Source: Pseudomonas sp. RIT-PI-S (GTDB lineage Bacteria; Pseudomonadota; Gammaproteobacteria; Pseudomonadales; Pseudomonadaceae). From it: a stretch of DNA of 64,000 bases. The stretch's first letter is position 1. Each line of letters starts with the position of its first letter. This document shows, in pieces, positions 47,874 to 56,575 of this stretch. The DNA is taken from NCBI RefSeq assembly GCF_025642975.1, contig NZ_JANZKJ010000005.1, positions 186,001 through 250,000 on the forward strand, written 5' to 3'. The notes beneath the pieces were generated by a model that saw only the letters and a program-made list of their open reading frames with translations, searched no databases and was not told the DNA's origin. Position numbers and translations under genes: made by a program.

Positions 47874-49313
47874 CTACCGAACGCTCACGGCCTCGGGCTG
47901 GTAGCCACCGCCCAGGGCCGTCACCAGGCCCACCGCCGAATCGATCTGCTTGCTGCTCAACAGGGCCAGGCGCATTTCGTCCTCGATCAGTTGCTCTTCG
48001 ATATTGAGCGAATCCAGGAAGTTGTTTTCCCCGATTTCGAACCGCTCCACAGCCAGGTCAAAAGACGACTGAGCCGTGTCGCGGGCCGTCCGCTGCAGCC
48101 CGATCTGCCGGTTGACGGCCTGCAGTTCGGTCACCGACGTCGCGACCTGGTGCAACGCTGCGCTCAAGGTGGCGTTGTAGCGCGCGATCGCCAGGTCCAG
48201 GTCGGCGTTGCTCTGCTTGAGGTCGGCACGCAGGCGGCCGGCATCGAACAACGGCACGGTCACGGTGGGCGTGATGTTCCAGAATCGGCTGACGGTGGCG
48301 TTGAAACTGTCGCCGGACATGGCATCGATACCGCCTGCGGCACGCAGGTTGATGTTGGGATAGAAGCGAGTTTTCACCGAGGCCACCGTGCGGGACTCCG
48401 CCTCGACCCGCCAACGGGCCGCGACGATATCCGGACGTCGCCCCAGCAATTCGGCCGGCAGGTTCTCCGGCAGGGCCGCTTCGGTGCTTTTCAGCGGCTT
48501 GGGCCGAACGATATCGCGGGCACCATCAACGCCAGCGCCGAGCAGGGCCGAAAGCTGCAGGCGAGCAATTTCCACATCGCTGCGCGCCCCCAGCAGACTC
48601 GCCTCGCCGCGCGCTACCAGGCCATCGACCCGCTGCAGCTGGGACCGGTTGTCCAAACCGTTATGGAAGCGGTCACCGGTCAGGCCCTGCAAGTTGCGCA
48701 AACGCTTTAGATCCCGTTCGCTCAGGTCGACTACGTCCCAGGCATAAGTCAGCTGGTTGTAGGCCTTGACCACGTTGGCGGCCAGCAGCAAGCGCGCTGA
48801 CCGCAGCTCGACCTCCGCGGCCCGGCCCTGGTCGACCGAAGCCTCCCAGGCACTGCGCTTGCCGCCCCACAAGTCGAGGTCGTAGTCGAAGGTCACGCCC
48901 AGGTTGCGCACACTCACATAGCGATTGCCCCGCCCGGAGAAATCCTCGCTGCGCGACAGCCGCGAGCGAGACAGGCCGCCCGAGGCATCGACCTGTGGAG
49001 CACGGTCGGCGTCGTAGTATTCCTGGTAGGCGTTGGCTTTGTCCGCCCTCGCCCGCACTTCCTGCAACCCGGGGTTATTCGCCCACGCCTCTGCCACCAG
49101 CCGGTCGAGCTGGGCATCGGCATACTGCTGCCACCAGTTGTCGGCTGGCCAGGGCGCGGCCGGTAGCCGTGCATCGGCCAGGGACGTCGAAGGCGCCCCC
49201 TTGGGGGTCAGCAGGGTCTGGCGATGGTCGATGCCCGCGTAGTTCACGCAACCACTCATGACCACCAGGGCCGCCAGCGACAGCGGCCGTGCACATCGTG
49301 TCATTTTCAACAT
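47874..49313 (-). CDS. RND efflux outer-membrane factor lipoprotein (OprM/NodT-like)
   Basis: A 479-residue outer-membrane channel subunit. The signal peptide ends in the lipobox LVVMSGC, so the mature protein is lipidated at Cys22. The body has the duplicated OEP repeats (NNPGLQEVRARADKANA and ADLDLAIARYNATLSAALHQVA) and the AELLGRRPDIVAARWRVEA motif of the NodT family. It starts at ATG 49313, four bases after the RND gene stop, as the last gene of the pump operon. Confidence 0.93.
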   Translation of the reverse strand: MLKMTRCARPLSLAALVVMSGCVNYAGIDHRQTLLTPKGAPSTSLADARLPAAPWPADNWWQQYADAQLDRLVAEAWANNPGLQEVRARADKANAYQEYYDADRAPQVDASGGLSRSRLSRSEDFSGRGNRYVSVRNLGVTFDYDLDLWGGKRSAWEASVDQGRAAEVELRSARLLLAANVVKAYNQLTYAWDVVDLSERDLKRLRNLQGLTGDRFHNGLDNRSQLQRVDGLVARGEASLLGARSDVEIARLQLSALLGAGVDGARDIVRPKPLKSTEAALPENLPAELLGRRPDIVAARWRVEAESRTVASVKTRFYPNINLRAAGGIDAMSGDSFNATVSRFWNITPTVTVPLFDAGRLRADLKQSNADLDLAIARYNATLSAALHQVATSVTELQAVNRQIGLQRTARDTAQSSFDLAVERFEIGENNFLDSLNIEEQLIEDEMRLALLSSKQIDSAVGLVTALGGGYQPEAVSVR

Positions 49314-49317
49314 TGGA

Positions 49318-52300
49318 TTATCCCCGCGCCGCGGCATCGATGGCCTGGCCGTCGTGCTCCGCGACGGGCAGCGCCTTTGGCTGCCGGGCGGTGCTCAGCA
49401 GGCTGTAGACCGTCGGCAGGATGAACAGAGTGAACAAGGTGCCGATCAACATGCCGACGACAATCACCAGGCCCAGGCCGAAGCGGCTGTTGGCACCCGC
49501 GCCGGAAGCGAAGATCAATGGCGCGAGCCCCACCACCATGGCTGCGGTGGTCATCAGGATCGGGCGCAGGCGCACCTCGGCCGCATGCCGGATCGCCTCG
49601 AGCTTGCTCATGCCGTGGCGCATCTGCAGTTCGTTGGCGAACGCCACCATGAGAATGCCGTGCTTGCTGATCAGCCCTATGAGCGTGATCAGGCCGATCT
49701 GCGTATAGATGTTCAGCGAGGTGTAGCCCAGCGCCAGCGGCAGCAGCGCCCCGCAGATCGATAACGGCACGCTGATCAGGATGATGAACGGGTCGATGAA
49801 GCTTTCATACTGGACTGCCAGCACCAGGTAGATGATCACCAGGGCGAAGGCGAAGGTCAGCATCAACGTATTGCCTTCCTGCACGTATTGCCGGGTGTCG
49901 GACTGCCAGTCATAGGTGTAGCCCGCCGGGAACTGTTTGGCCTGATCGCTCAGGAAGGCCACGGCATCGCCGAGGGTCACGCCGGGCAGCGGGATGGCCT
50001 GGAAGGTCGCGGCATTCTGCTGGTTGAACTGCGGGCGCAGGTTTGGCTCGACCTTGACTTGGACGGTGGCCAAGGTCGACAGCGGCACCAGGTTGCCCTG
50101 CTGGTCTTTGACGTAATAGCGATTGAGCGCCTCGGGGGTCAGCCGGTCCTGGGGCACTGCCTGGGGAATCACGTCATAGGAACGGCCATGGTAGGCGAAC
50201 CGATTGACGTACTTCTCGCCGATCAAGCTGTTGAGGGTCTTGCCGATGTCGCTCATGCGAATGCCCATGGCATTGGCCTTGGCCCTGTCCACCTGGACCT
50301 CGACCACCGGGTTGTTGAAGTCCAGGTCGCTGTCGACCACGGCGAACAGGCCGCTGCTGCGAGCGCTGGCCTTGAGCTTGTCCATCCTGTCGAACAGCGC
50401 TTGGTAGTCCTGGTCGCTGCGCACCACCATCTGCACCGGCAGGCCGCCCGTGGAACCTGGCAACGGTGGCATCTGGAAGACGAAAATGCTGGTGCCTTCG
50501 ATCTGGCCCACCCGTTGCTGTAGCAATGGCTGGATCTGGTTGGCACTGCGCTGGCGCTTGTCCCAATCCACCAGGTTGATGCCGCCCACACTGTTGGACA
50601 AGCCGTCCGTGCCGTTGGCGACCCAATCGCTGTAGCCTTCGGGGAATTCCTGGAAGACCTCGTGGAGCTTGCGGGAAAACGCCTCGACGTAATTGATGTT
50701 GGCGTGCTGCGGCGCCTTGATCGCAGTCAATAGGATGTTCTGGTCTTCCAGCGGGGCGAGTTCGCGCTGCGCCGACTTGTACAGCACTGGCAGGCTGACG
50801 AGGATCACCACGGCGATGGCCAGGCTGATCCAGCGCACGGACAACGACAGGCCCAGCAACTTGCCATAACGCTCGGCCAGCCAGCTGAAGAAAGCCTCGG
50901 CCTTGCGTGCCATGTAGCCTTCGCTCGACTTGGCATCGAGCAGGCGGGTGCTCATGATCGGGGACAGCGTGAGGGCGACGATGCCTGACACCACCACCGA
51001 GCCGGCCAGGGTCAGCGCGAATTCCTTGAACAGTGTCCCGGTCAGCCCCCCCATCAGCCCGATAGGCGCATACACCGCCGCCAGGGTGAAGGTCATCGCC
51101 AGCACCGGCCCGGCCACTTCGCGGGCGCCGAGCAAGGCCGCCTCGAACGGTGTCTTGCCCTCCTCGATGTGGCGGTGGACGTTCTCCACCACCACGATGG
51201 CGTCATCCACCACCAGGCCGATCGCAAGCACCATCGCCAGCAAGGTCAGCAGGTTCAGGCTGAAACCGAACATTTGCATCAGCACGGCCGCACCGAGCAT
51301 CGACAGGGGAATGGTCACCAGGGGGATCAGCACGGTGCGGAAATTGCCCAGGCACAGGTAGATGACCAGAACAACGATCACCAGTGCCTCGACCAGGGTA
51401 TGGGTCACCTCGTCGATGGACGACTGGATGAAGTGCGCTACCTCGAACGGGATCTGCACCTTGACGCCTGGCGGCAAGGTCTTCTCGATCTCCGGGATCA
51501 GGGCCTTGACCGCATTCACGATGGTCAGCGGGTTGCCGGTGGGAGCCGCGTCGAGGCCCAGGAACATCGCCGGGACCGCGCTCATCGCGCCGCTGGTGTC
51601 GAACGAGGCGGCGTTCAGCTCCACGGTACCGACGTCGCGCACCCGGATGATGTTGCCGTTGTCGTTGCGCAGGACCATGTCCTTGAAGTCGTCGACGCTG
51701 GTCAGGTCGGTGTTCACCCGCAAGTTGCTGACCACGTACAAGCCCTTGACCTGGCCAGGCGCGGCCTGAAAGTTGTTTTCCTTGATCGCGTCCGCCACGT
51801 CCTGGCCGGTGATGCCGTAGCCGGCCAGCAGGTCCGGGTCGAGCCACAAGCGCATGGACAGGGTCTGCCCGCCCAGCACGTTGATCTTGGCGACACCGTC
51901 GATCCCCGAGAACATCGGCTCGACCACTCGCGAGATGTAGTCGGCCACTTCGGGCATCGGCAACTGTTCGCTGGAAAACGCCACGTAGGCGACACTGGTG
52001 AAGCCGCCCGAGGTGCGCTCGATCACCGGGTCATACGCTTCTTCGGGCAGCTTGTAGCGGATCTGGTTGACCTTGGCCATCACCTCGGTCAGGGCATTGA
52101 TCGAGTTGCTGTTGAGCTGCATGCGCACGGTCACCAGGCTCTTGCCCTGGGTAGAGGTGGACGACAGGTAGTCGATGCCCTCCACCGAGGCCACGGCCTG
52201 GCTGATCGGTTGCGTCACGAAGCCTTGCATCAGTTCCGACGAGGCGCCGGGGTACTGCGTGGTGATGGTGATGGTAGAGGTTTCCAGCATCGGGTACTGA

Positions 52301-52404
52301 CGCACCGGAAGCTTGCTGAACGCCATGACCCCGAACAGCAGGATCAGCGTGCTGACTACCAGCGCAAGCACCGGCCGACGCAGGAAAATATCAGTGAAAT
52401 GCAT
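49318..52404 (-). CDS. RND multidrug efflux permease (AcrB/MexB-like)
   Basis: A 1028-residue proton-driven inner-membrane pump. TM4 has the proton-relay Asp pair in GLVVDDAIVVVENVHRH (about residue 400), and TM10 has the Lys in LISKHGILMVAF. The N-terminus (FLRRPVLALVVSTLI) and the two large periplasmic loops are intact, so the gene is full length. It is second in the operon MFP-RND-OMF, 9 bases after the fusion protein gene. The substrate is not deducible; position suggests export of the product or intermediate of the adjacent cluster. Confidence 0.95.
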   Translation of the reverse strand: MHFTDIFLRRPVLALVVSTLILLFGVMAFSKLPVRQYPMLETSTITITTQYPGASSELMQGFVTQPISQAVASVEGIDYLSSTSTQGKSLVTVRMQLNSNSINALTEVMAKVNQIRYKLPEEAYDPVIERTSGGFTSVAYVAFSSEQLPMPEVADYISRVVEPMFSGIDGVAKINVLGGQTLSMRLWLDPDLLAGYGITGQDVADAIKENNFQAAPGQVKGLYVVSNLRVNTDLTSVDDFKDMVLRNDNGNIIRVRDVGTVELNAASFDTSGAMSAVPAMFLGLDAAPTGNPLTIVNAVKALIPEIEKTLPPGVKVQIPFEVAHFIQSSIDEVTHTLVEALVIVVLVIYLCLGNFRTVLIPLVTIPLSMLGAAVLMQMFGFSLNLLTLLAMVLAIGLVVDDAIVVVENVHRHIEEGKTPFEAALLGAREVAGPVLAMTFTLAAVYAPIGLMGGLTGTLFKEFALTLAGSVVVSGIVALTLSPIMSTRLLDAKSSEGYMARKAEAFFSWLAERYGKLLGLSLSVRWISLAIAVVILVSLPVLYKSAQRELAPLEDQNILLTAIKAPQHANINYVEAFSRKLHEVFQEFPEGYSDWVANGTDGLSNSVGGINLVDWDKRQRSANQIQPLLQQRVGQIEGTSIFVFQMPPLPGSTGGLPVQMVVRSDQDYQALFDRMDKLKASARSSGLFAVVDSDLDFNNPVVEVQVDRAKANAMGIRMSDIGKTLNSLIGEKYVNRFAYHGRSYDVIPQAVPQDRLTPEALNRYYVKDQQGNLVPLSTLATVQVKVEPNLRPQFNQQNAATFQAIPLPGVTLGDAVAFLSDQAKQFPAGYTYDWQSDTRQYVQEGNTLMLTFAFALVIIYLVLAVQYESFIDPFIILISVPLSICGALLPLALGYTSLNIYTQIGLITLIGLISKHGILMVAFANELQMRHGMSKLEAIRHAAEVRLRPILMTTAAMVVGLAPLIFASGAGANSRFGLGLVIVVGMLIGTLFTLFILPTVYSLLSTARQPKALPVAEHDGQAIDAAARG

Positions 52405-52413
52405 GATCGTTCC

Positions 52414-53499
52414 TCAGCGCTGGACGTTCAGTCGAACAGTGTCGGCCACAGGTTCGATGGCAACGCCGTCCTGCAGCTTGATCTGCCCGGACGTCACCAC
52501 CTCTTCACCGGCCTGCAGCCCCTTGAGCACCACCGCCAAGCCATCGCGACGCTCACCGATGCTGATGTTCTTGCGCCGCACCTTCTTCAGGCCGTTTTCC
52601 TCGTAGGTGACGAACACGCTTTCGCCATAGGCGTTGTAGGTGATCGCGGTCTCCGGTACGACCAGCTCATCCTTGCCAGGCAGTTGCACCTTGACCTTGG
52701 CGTACATGCCCGGGCGCAGTTTGTCCTGCTGATCCTTGACCAGGGCCTGGACGCGAATCACATGGGAGTTGTTGACCTGTGGATCGATGGCGCTGACCAC
52801 GCCTTCGAACTTCATACCGCTCCAGGCGTCGACCGCCACTTCCACGGCCTGCCCCTTGACGATGTTGGCACTGTCACGCTCGGACACGGTGAAGTTGACC
52901 CGCAGGCCGTTGAGGTCGGTGAGCGTGGCCAGCGGCCGGCCAGCCTGCACGTAGTCGCCCAAGTGCACTTGGCGTATGCCCAGTTCGCCGGTAAACGGAG
53001 CCCGGATGGTCTTCTGCGCGATCTGCGCCTGGATGTTCTCCAGGTTGCCCTTGGCCGCGTCGAACTGCGCCCGCGCGCTGTCCAGCGCCCGCTGACTCTC
53101 GGCGCCATTGCGCGCCAGTGCCTGCAACCGTGCGAAATGGGCCTTGGCGGCTTCGAACTCACCGCGCAGGCGAGTGAGTTCACCCTCCTCCGGCGAAGTG
53201 TTGAGCCTGACCACCACATTGCCCGCCTTGACCCGGTCGCCCGAGTCGAAGGCCAGCGCCACCACCTGGCCACTGACCTCGGCGGACAGCAGCACCTGCT
53301 GACGCGCCTCGATCTGGCCGATGGCGACCTGGTAATAGGTGTACGGTACCTGCCTGACCTGCGCCAGCGCCGCGGGTACCAGTGCATGGGCGGGCGCCGG
53401 CTCCTCTGCGTGAGCCATGTAACGCAGCGTCAAGCCGCCCAGCACAGCAAGCGTGGCCACCGACGCCGTGACCTTCCCTAGATAGTGTTCCGCGCGCAT
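52414..53499 (-). CDS. RND periplasmic membrane-fusion protein (AcrA/MexA-like)
   Basis: A 361-residue periplasmic adaptor. It starts with a membrane-anchor or signal segment (SVATLAVLGGLTLRYMA). The lipoyl/barrel-sandwich halves are LLSAEVSGQVVALAFDSGDRVKAG and the later IRAPFTGELGIRQVHLGDYV, with an alpha-hairpin of Ala-rich heptads between. A beta-barrel and a membrane-proximal domain follow. No lipobox Cys is seen. It is the first gene of the pump unit; the oxygenase gene at 53643 lies 143 bases upstream on the same strand and probably belongs to the same transcript. Confidence 0.93.
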   Translation of the reverse strand: MRAEHYLGKVTASVATLAVLGGLTLRYMAHAEEPAPAHALVPAALAQVRQVPYTYYQVAIGQIEARQQVLLSAEVSGQVVALAFDSGDRVKAGNVVVRLNTSPEEGELTRLRGEFEAAKAHFARLQALARNGAESQRALDSARAQFDAAKGNLENIQAQIAQKTIRAPFTGELGIRQVHLGDYVQAGRPLATLTDLNGLRVNFTVSERDSANIVKGQAVEVAVDAWSGMKFEGVVSAIDPQVNNSHVIRVQALVKDQQDKLRPGMYAKVKVQLPGKDELVVPETAITYNAYGESVFVTYEENGLKKVRRKNISIGERRDGLAVVLKGLQAGEEVVTSGQIKLQDGVAIEPVADTVRLNVQR

Positions 53500-53642
53500 G
53501 ACTTACCCCTTGTCGCCTCTGACGGCGACCGCATGGAAATTCAACATTCAAACAACCCCAACCCGCGTCAGCCCGTGCCCGCCCGGGTGCACCGGGAACC
53601 ACACGAACTGACTGCCACGGATGGGCGGCCTATGCCGCCCGA

Positions 53643-54794
53643 TCAATAGATCTTGCTGGTCTGCGCCTTGCCCAGGTACAGCTTGCCCAGGCCGAACAGG
53701 TTCAACGGCGACAGCACGAAATGCTTGGACCCCACATGGATGTCGCGCAGGCTGCGCTCCAGCGCGCACGCCTTGTACACCGCCTTGGAGCCGGTCAGCC
53801 CATGGAGCTGGTTGACGGCGTTGACGGCATGCTCGTTGAGCATCGACCCGGCCAGCGCGACGCGCACGTTCAGGCCATCGCCATCGGCCTGCTGGGCGTG
53901 GGTGATGGCGTCCTCGAGCAACAACTGGGCGGTGTGCAGTTGCGCCAGCACGATGCCGGTCTTCTCGCAGGTCAGGGCCGCCACGCCGTCATCGGCCGGC
54001 ACGGTGCGCTCGTCACGGAAATACTCCAGCGCGGCCTTGGCCACGCCCAGCACGGTTCCCATCGCGGCGAGAGTGCCGAAGTCGTAATAGCCCACCTTGT
54101 AGGCCAAAGAATCACGCGCGGCCGGCGCTTTTTTCAGCGCCTCGGTGTCGACGCAGTAATGGGCCGGCACCCAGGCATTGCTGCACTCGAAGTGGTTGCT
54201 GCCAGTGCCACGCATGCCCAATACATCCCAGGTCTTGATGATGCGGCACTCGCCGCGCGGCACGAAGAACATGCGCACCTGGGGTTGCGAACCGTCGGCG
54301 ACTTCCTGTTTGAGCGTCGCGGTGCACACCAGCCAGTCGGCGTGCGCCGAGCCGCTGGCAAAGCCCCACTTGCCGCTCACCCGGTAGCCATCCTCGACCT
54401 CGATGGCTTCGCCGCCCGAATGGATCGCGCCCACCACGAAGCCGTGGCTGGAACTGTAGATTTCGCGCGCGGCCTGCTCAGGCAGGTAGTCGGCCAGGCG
54501 GCCCATGGCGACCTGCACCATGACCTGCCACGAGACCGAGGCATCCAGGGCGGCCAGGCGCTGTACGATCTGCGAAATAACGCGGATATCCAGTTGCTGG
54601 CCACCAAAGGCCTTGCTCACGCACAGGCGGGAAAAGCCGAGCCTGAACAGCTCAGCCATGACCTCGGGATGGGTGACGCCTTGTTCTTCGGCGTAATCGC
54701 GATGCTGCAAGATCAGCGGCCGGACCGCCTCGATGCGTGCCATCCATTCTTCTGCCTCGGCCGGTAGATCACGCCATTGCATCAATGTCTTCAT
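53643..54794 (-). CDS. Group-D flavin-dependent monooxygenase (acyl-CoA dehydrogenase fold, HpaH/DszC-like)
   Basis: The 383-residue oxygenase component has the acyl-CoA dehydrogenase fold. Segments include LGFSRLCVSKAFGGQQLD, GYRVSGKWGFASGSAHADW, GMRGTGSNHFE and a C-terminal helical domain. The catalytic Glu of true acyl-CoA dehydrogenases is not apparent, and the GKWGFASGS and GTGSNH patterns are those of two-component aromatic hydroxylases (p-hydroxyphenylacetate 3-hydroxylase type). It needs reduced flavin, likely from the reductase at 45993. ATG 54794 with AAGGAGC upstream is used; the frame to 54926 runs through the promoter. Confidence 0.85.
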   Translation of the reverse strand: MKTLMQWRDLPAEAEEWMARIEAVRPLILQHRDYAEEQGVTHPEVMAELFRLGFSRLCVSKAFGGQQLDIRVISQIVQRLAALDASVSWQVMVQVAMGRLADYLPEQAAREIYSSSHGFVVGAIHSGGEAIEVEDGYRVSGKWGFASGSAHADWLVCTATLKQEVADGSQPQVRMFFVPRGECRIIKTWDVLGMRGTGSNHFECSNAWVPAHYCVDTEALKKAPAARDSLAYKVGYYDFGTLAAMGTVLGVAKAALEYFRDERTVPADDGVAALTCEKTGIVLAQLHTAQLLLEDAITHAQQADGDGLNVRVALAGSMLNEHAVNAVNQLHGLTGSKAVYKACALERSLRDIHVGSKHFVLSPLNLFGLGKLYLGKAQTSKIY

Positions 54795-54853
54795 GTTCAG
54801 CTCCTTGCTGGGTGGGATGAATCCTGGGGTCCGCTTCGACATCGAACGAGGCC

Positions 54854-54882
54854 AATGTACGCATACAATCGTACTGTTGCAA
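54854..54882 (-). promoter_or_regulatory. Promoter and operator (site c) of the oxygenase-RND unit
   Basis: On the minus strand TTGCAA (plus 54877-54882), a 17-base spacer and TACATT (plus 54854-54859) make a sigma-70-like promoter. The GTAC-N10-GTAC dyad (54857-54874) fills the spacer and reaches the -10, giving AACAGTAC-N10-GTACATT as at site a. Another GTAC lies at 54890-54893. The leader to ATG 54794 would be about 53 bases. Confidence 0.7.
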
Positions 54883-55041
54883 GCCATTCGTACAGTCTTC
54901 TGTAAAGGGCCGGCGGCAAAGGCCACTCACTGAAAGCAGGTTCAACACACCGTGAAACTTCAGCTCGCACAGGGCACTGCCTGGATTTCTGTAAGGCAGT
55001 GCATAGAAAGGCAGGCGGCTCATACCGCCCCGTGGATGACG

Positions 55042-55227
55042 TCAACGCTCGTCGAAGGGGATCCCGCCCTTGGCCTTGTCGCCGGGCTGCGCCTCTACGA
55101 TCTGCACCACTATGTGCTCGCGGGCAATTTCAAAACTGCTGGCAACGGCCTCGGTGACCGAACGCAGCAACTTCTTCTTTTGCTGCTCGGAACGGCCGGC
55201 GGTTGCGTAGACGATGACTTCTGGCAT
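55042..55227 (-). CDS. 4-oxalocrotonate tautomerase family protein
   Basis: The 61-residue protein starts Met-Pro, so the mature N-terminal Pro1 can act as catalytic base. It has the family pattern PEVIVYATAGRSEQQKKKLL, the ...VTEAVASSF helix and a VVQIVEAQPG strand. It is the usual subunit size for hexameric tautomerases. It lies between the divergent oxygenase and luciferase-like genes on the minus strand. A role in isomerising an aromatic-derived keto acid is plausible but not shown. Confidence 0.85.
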   Translation of the reverse strand: MPEVIVYATAGRSEQQKKKLLRSVTEAVASSFEIAREHIVVQIVEAQPGDKAKGGIPFDER

Positions 55228-55308
55228 GACGGGTGTCCTTGTCTGCTAATCCATGACGTCGCGGGCACGGTGCCGGCGATGGAACGATCATACGCCGGAG
55301 AAAAGGAG

Positions 55309-55336
55309 TTGAACAGTTCGCGTACAGGCGTACAAT
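55309..55336 (+). promoter_or_regulatory. Promoter and operator (site d) of the luciferase-like monooxygenase gene
   Basis: TTGAAC (55309-55314), a 16-base spacer and TACAAT (55331-55336) form a sigma-70-like promoter. The spacer and -10 carry GTTC-N10-GTAC (55316-55333), giving AACAGTTC-N10-GTACAAT, which aligns with sites a and c base for base at the conserved positions. An internal GTAC-N4-GTAC is also present, so a LexA2-type match cannot be excluded. The transcript would start about 23 bases before the ATG at 55366. Confidence 0.7.
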
Positions 55337-55365
55337 TCAAAAAAACTCGACCTCAGGAGGCAAGG

Positions 55366-56451
55366 ATGCAATTCGGAATCTACAGCGTCGGCGACGTGAC
55401 CTGCGACCCGACCACCGGACGTACCCCGAGCGAAGCCGAACGGCTGCAGGCCATGGTGCGCATCGCCCTCAAGGCCGAGGAAATCGGCCTCGACGTGTTT
55501 GCAACCGGCGAACACCACAACCCGCCGTTCGTGACCTCATCGCCCACGACGCTGCTGGCATTCATCGCCGCACAGACCTCCCGCCTGATCCTTTCCACAT
55601 CGACCACGTTGATCACCACCAACGATCCGGTGCGGCTGGCCGAGGAATATGCCGTGCTGCAACATCTTTCGGGTGGGCGCATGGACCTGATGCTCGGCCG
55701 CGGCAACACCGCGCCGGTGTACCCTTGGTTTGGCAAGGACATCATGCAGGGGCTCCCTTTGGCCCTGGACAACTACGACCTGCTGCACCGGCTCTGGCGG
55801 GAGGAAAACATCGACTGGGAGGGGCGCTTCCGCACGCCATTGCGTGGTTTCACCTCGATCCCGCGCCCCCTGGACGGCCTGCCCCCGTTCGTCTGGCATG
55901 GCTCGATCCGCACCCCGGAGATCGCCGAACAAGCGGCGCGCTACGGGGACGGTTTCTTTGCCAGCCATATCCTCTGGCCCAAAGGCCACTTCCAACGCCT
56001 GGTAGCCTTCTATCGCTCTCGCTATGCCTACTATGGCCACGGCACGCCCCAGGAGGCCATCGTCGGCCTGGGCGGGCACATCTATATCAACCGCCAGTCG
56101 CAAGTTGCCCGGGAACGCTTCCGCCCGTTCTTCGACAACGCGCCGGTGTATGGCCACGGCCCTACGCTGGAAGCGTTCATGCACGAAACTCCTTTGTCGG
56201 TCGGCAGCCCTCAGGAAATCATCGACAAGACCCTGACCTTCCGCGAGCAGTTCGGGGACTACCAGCGCCAGCTGTTTCTCTTCGACCATGCCGGCATCCC
56301 ACTGCACGAAGTGCAGGAGATGCTCGAGCTGTTCGGTAGCGAAGTCCTGCCCGTACTGCGCCGTGAAACCGCCAAGGTACGCCACCCAGGCGCTGCCCCG
56401 GCGCCCACCCATGCTGGCCGGCTGGCGCGACGTGTTCCGCTCGAGGCCTGA
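55366..56451 (+). CDS. Luciferase-like FMN-dependent monooxygenase (CE1758-type)
   Basis: A 361-residue TIM-barrel flavoenzyme of the luciferase-like monooxygenase superfamily. It begins MQFGIYSVGDVT and shows EIGLDVFATGEHHNPPFV, ILSTSTTLITTNDPVRLAEEYA and GRMDLMLGRGNT, which bind FMN and define the group. The ribosome-binding site is AGGAGG, 5 bases before ATG 55366. It shares its operator type with the oxygenase and flavin reductase genes, so it is probably a second reduced-flavin oxygenase of the same pathway. The substrate is unknown. Confidence 0.88.
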   Translation: MQFGIYSVGDVTCDPTTGRTPSEAERLQAMVRIALKAEEIGLDVFATGEHHNPPFVTSSPTTLLAFIAAQTSRLILSTSTTLITTNDPVRLAEEYAVLQHLSGGRMDLMLGRGNTAPVYPWFGKDIMQGLPLALDNYDLLHRLWREENIDWEGRFRTPLRGFTSIPRPLDGLPPFVWHGSIRTPEIAEQAARYGDGFFASHILWPKGHFQRLVAFYRSRYAYYGHGTPQEAIVGLGGHIYINRQSQVARERFRPFFDNAPVYGHGPTLEAFMHETPLSVGSPQEIIDKTLTFREQFGDYQRQLFLFDHAGIPLHEVQEMLELFGSEVLPVLRRETAKVRHPGAAPAPTHAGRLARRVPLEA

Positions 56452-56575
56452 GCAGAAAACCGATGCCTTGGGCCCAACGCACATACATCCGCTCCCGGCA
56501 CTTAACCGGCCTCCCTGACATCCAAGCGCTGTTCAATGGCAGAATTCCCTGACCTTTGATGTCTAGGAGACCCTC

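Noticed and set aside
51169-53481. Plus-strand open frame of 770 codons
   Set aside because: It is antisense to the RND permease and fusion protein genes, crosses their boundary and shows no family motif.
55322-55333. GTAC-N4-GTAC at the luciferase-like promoter as a LexA2 box
   Set aside because: The spacing fits LexA2, but the outer flanks are not symmetric (GC and AA), and the N10 dyad that is shared with three other promoters explains the site better. It is kept as a caveat, not a call.
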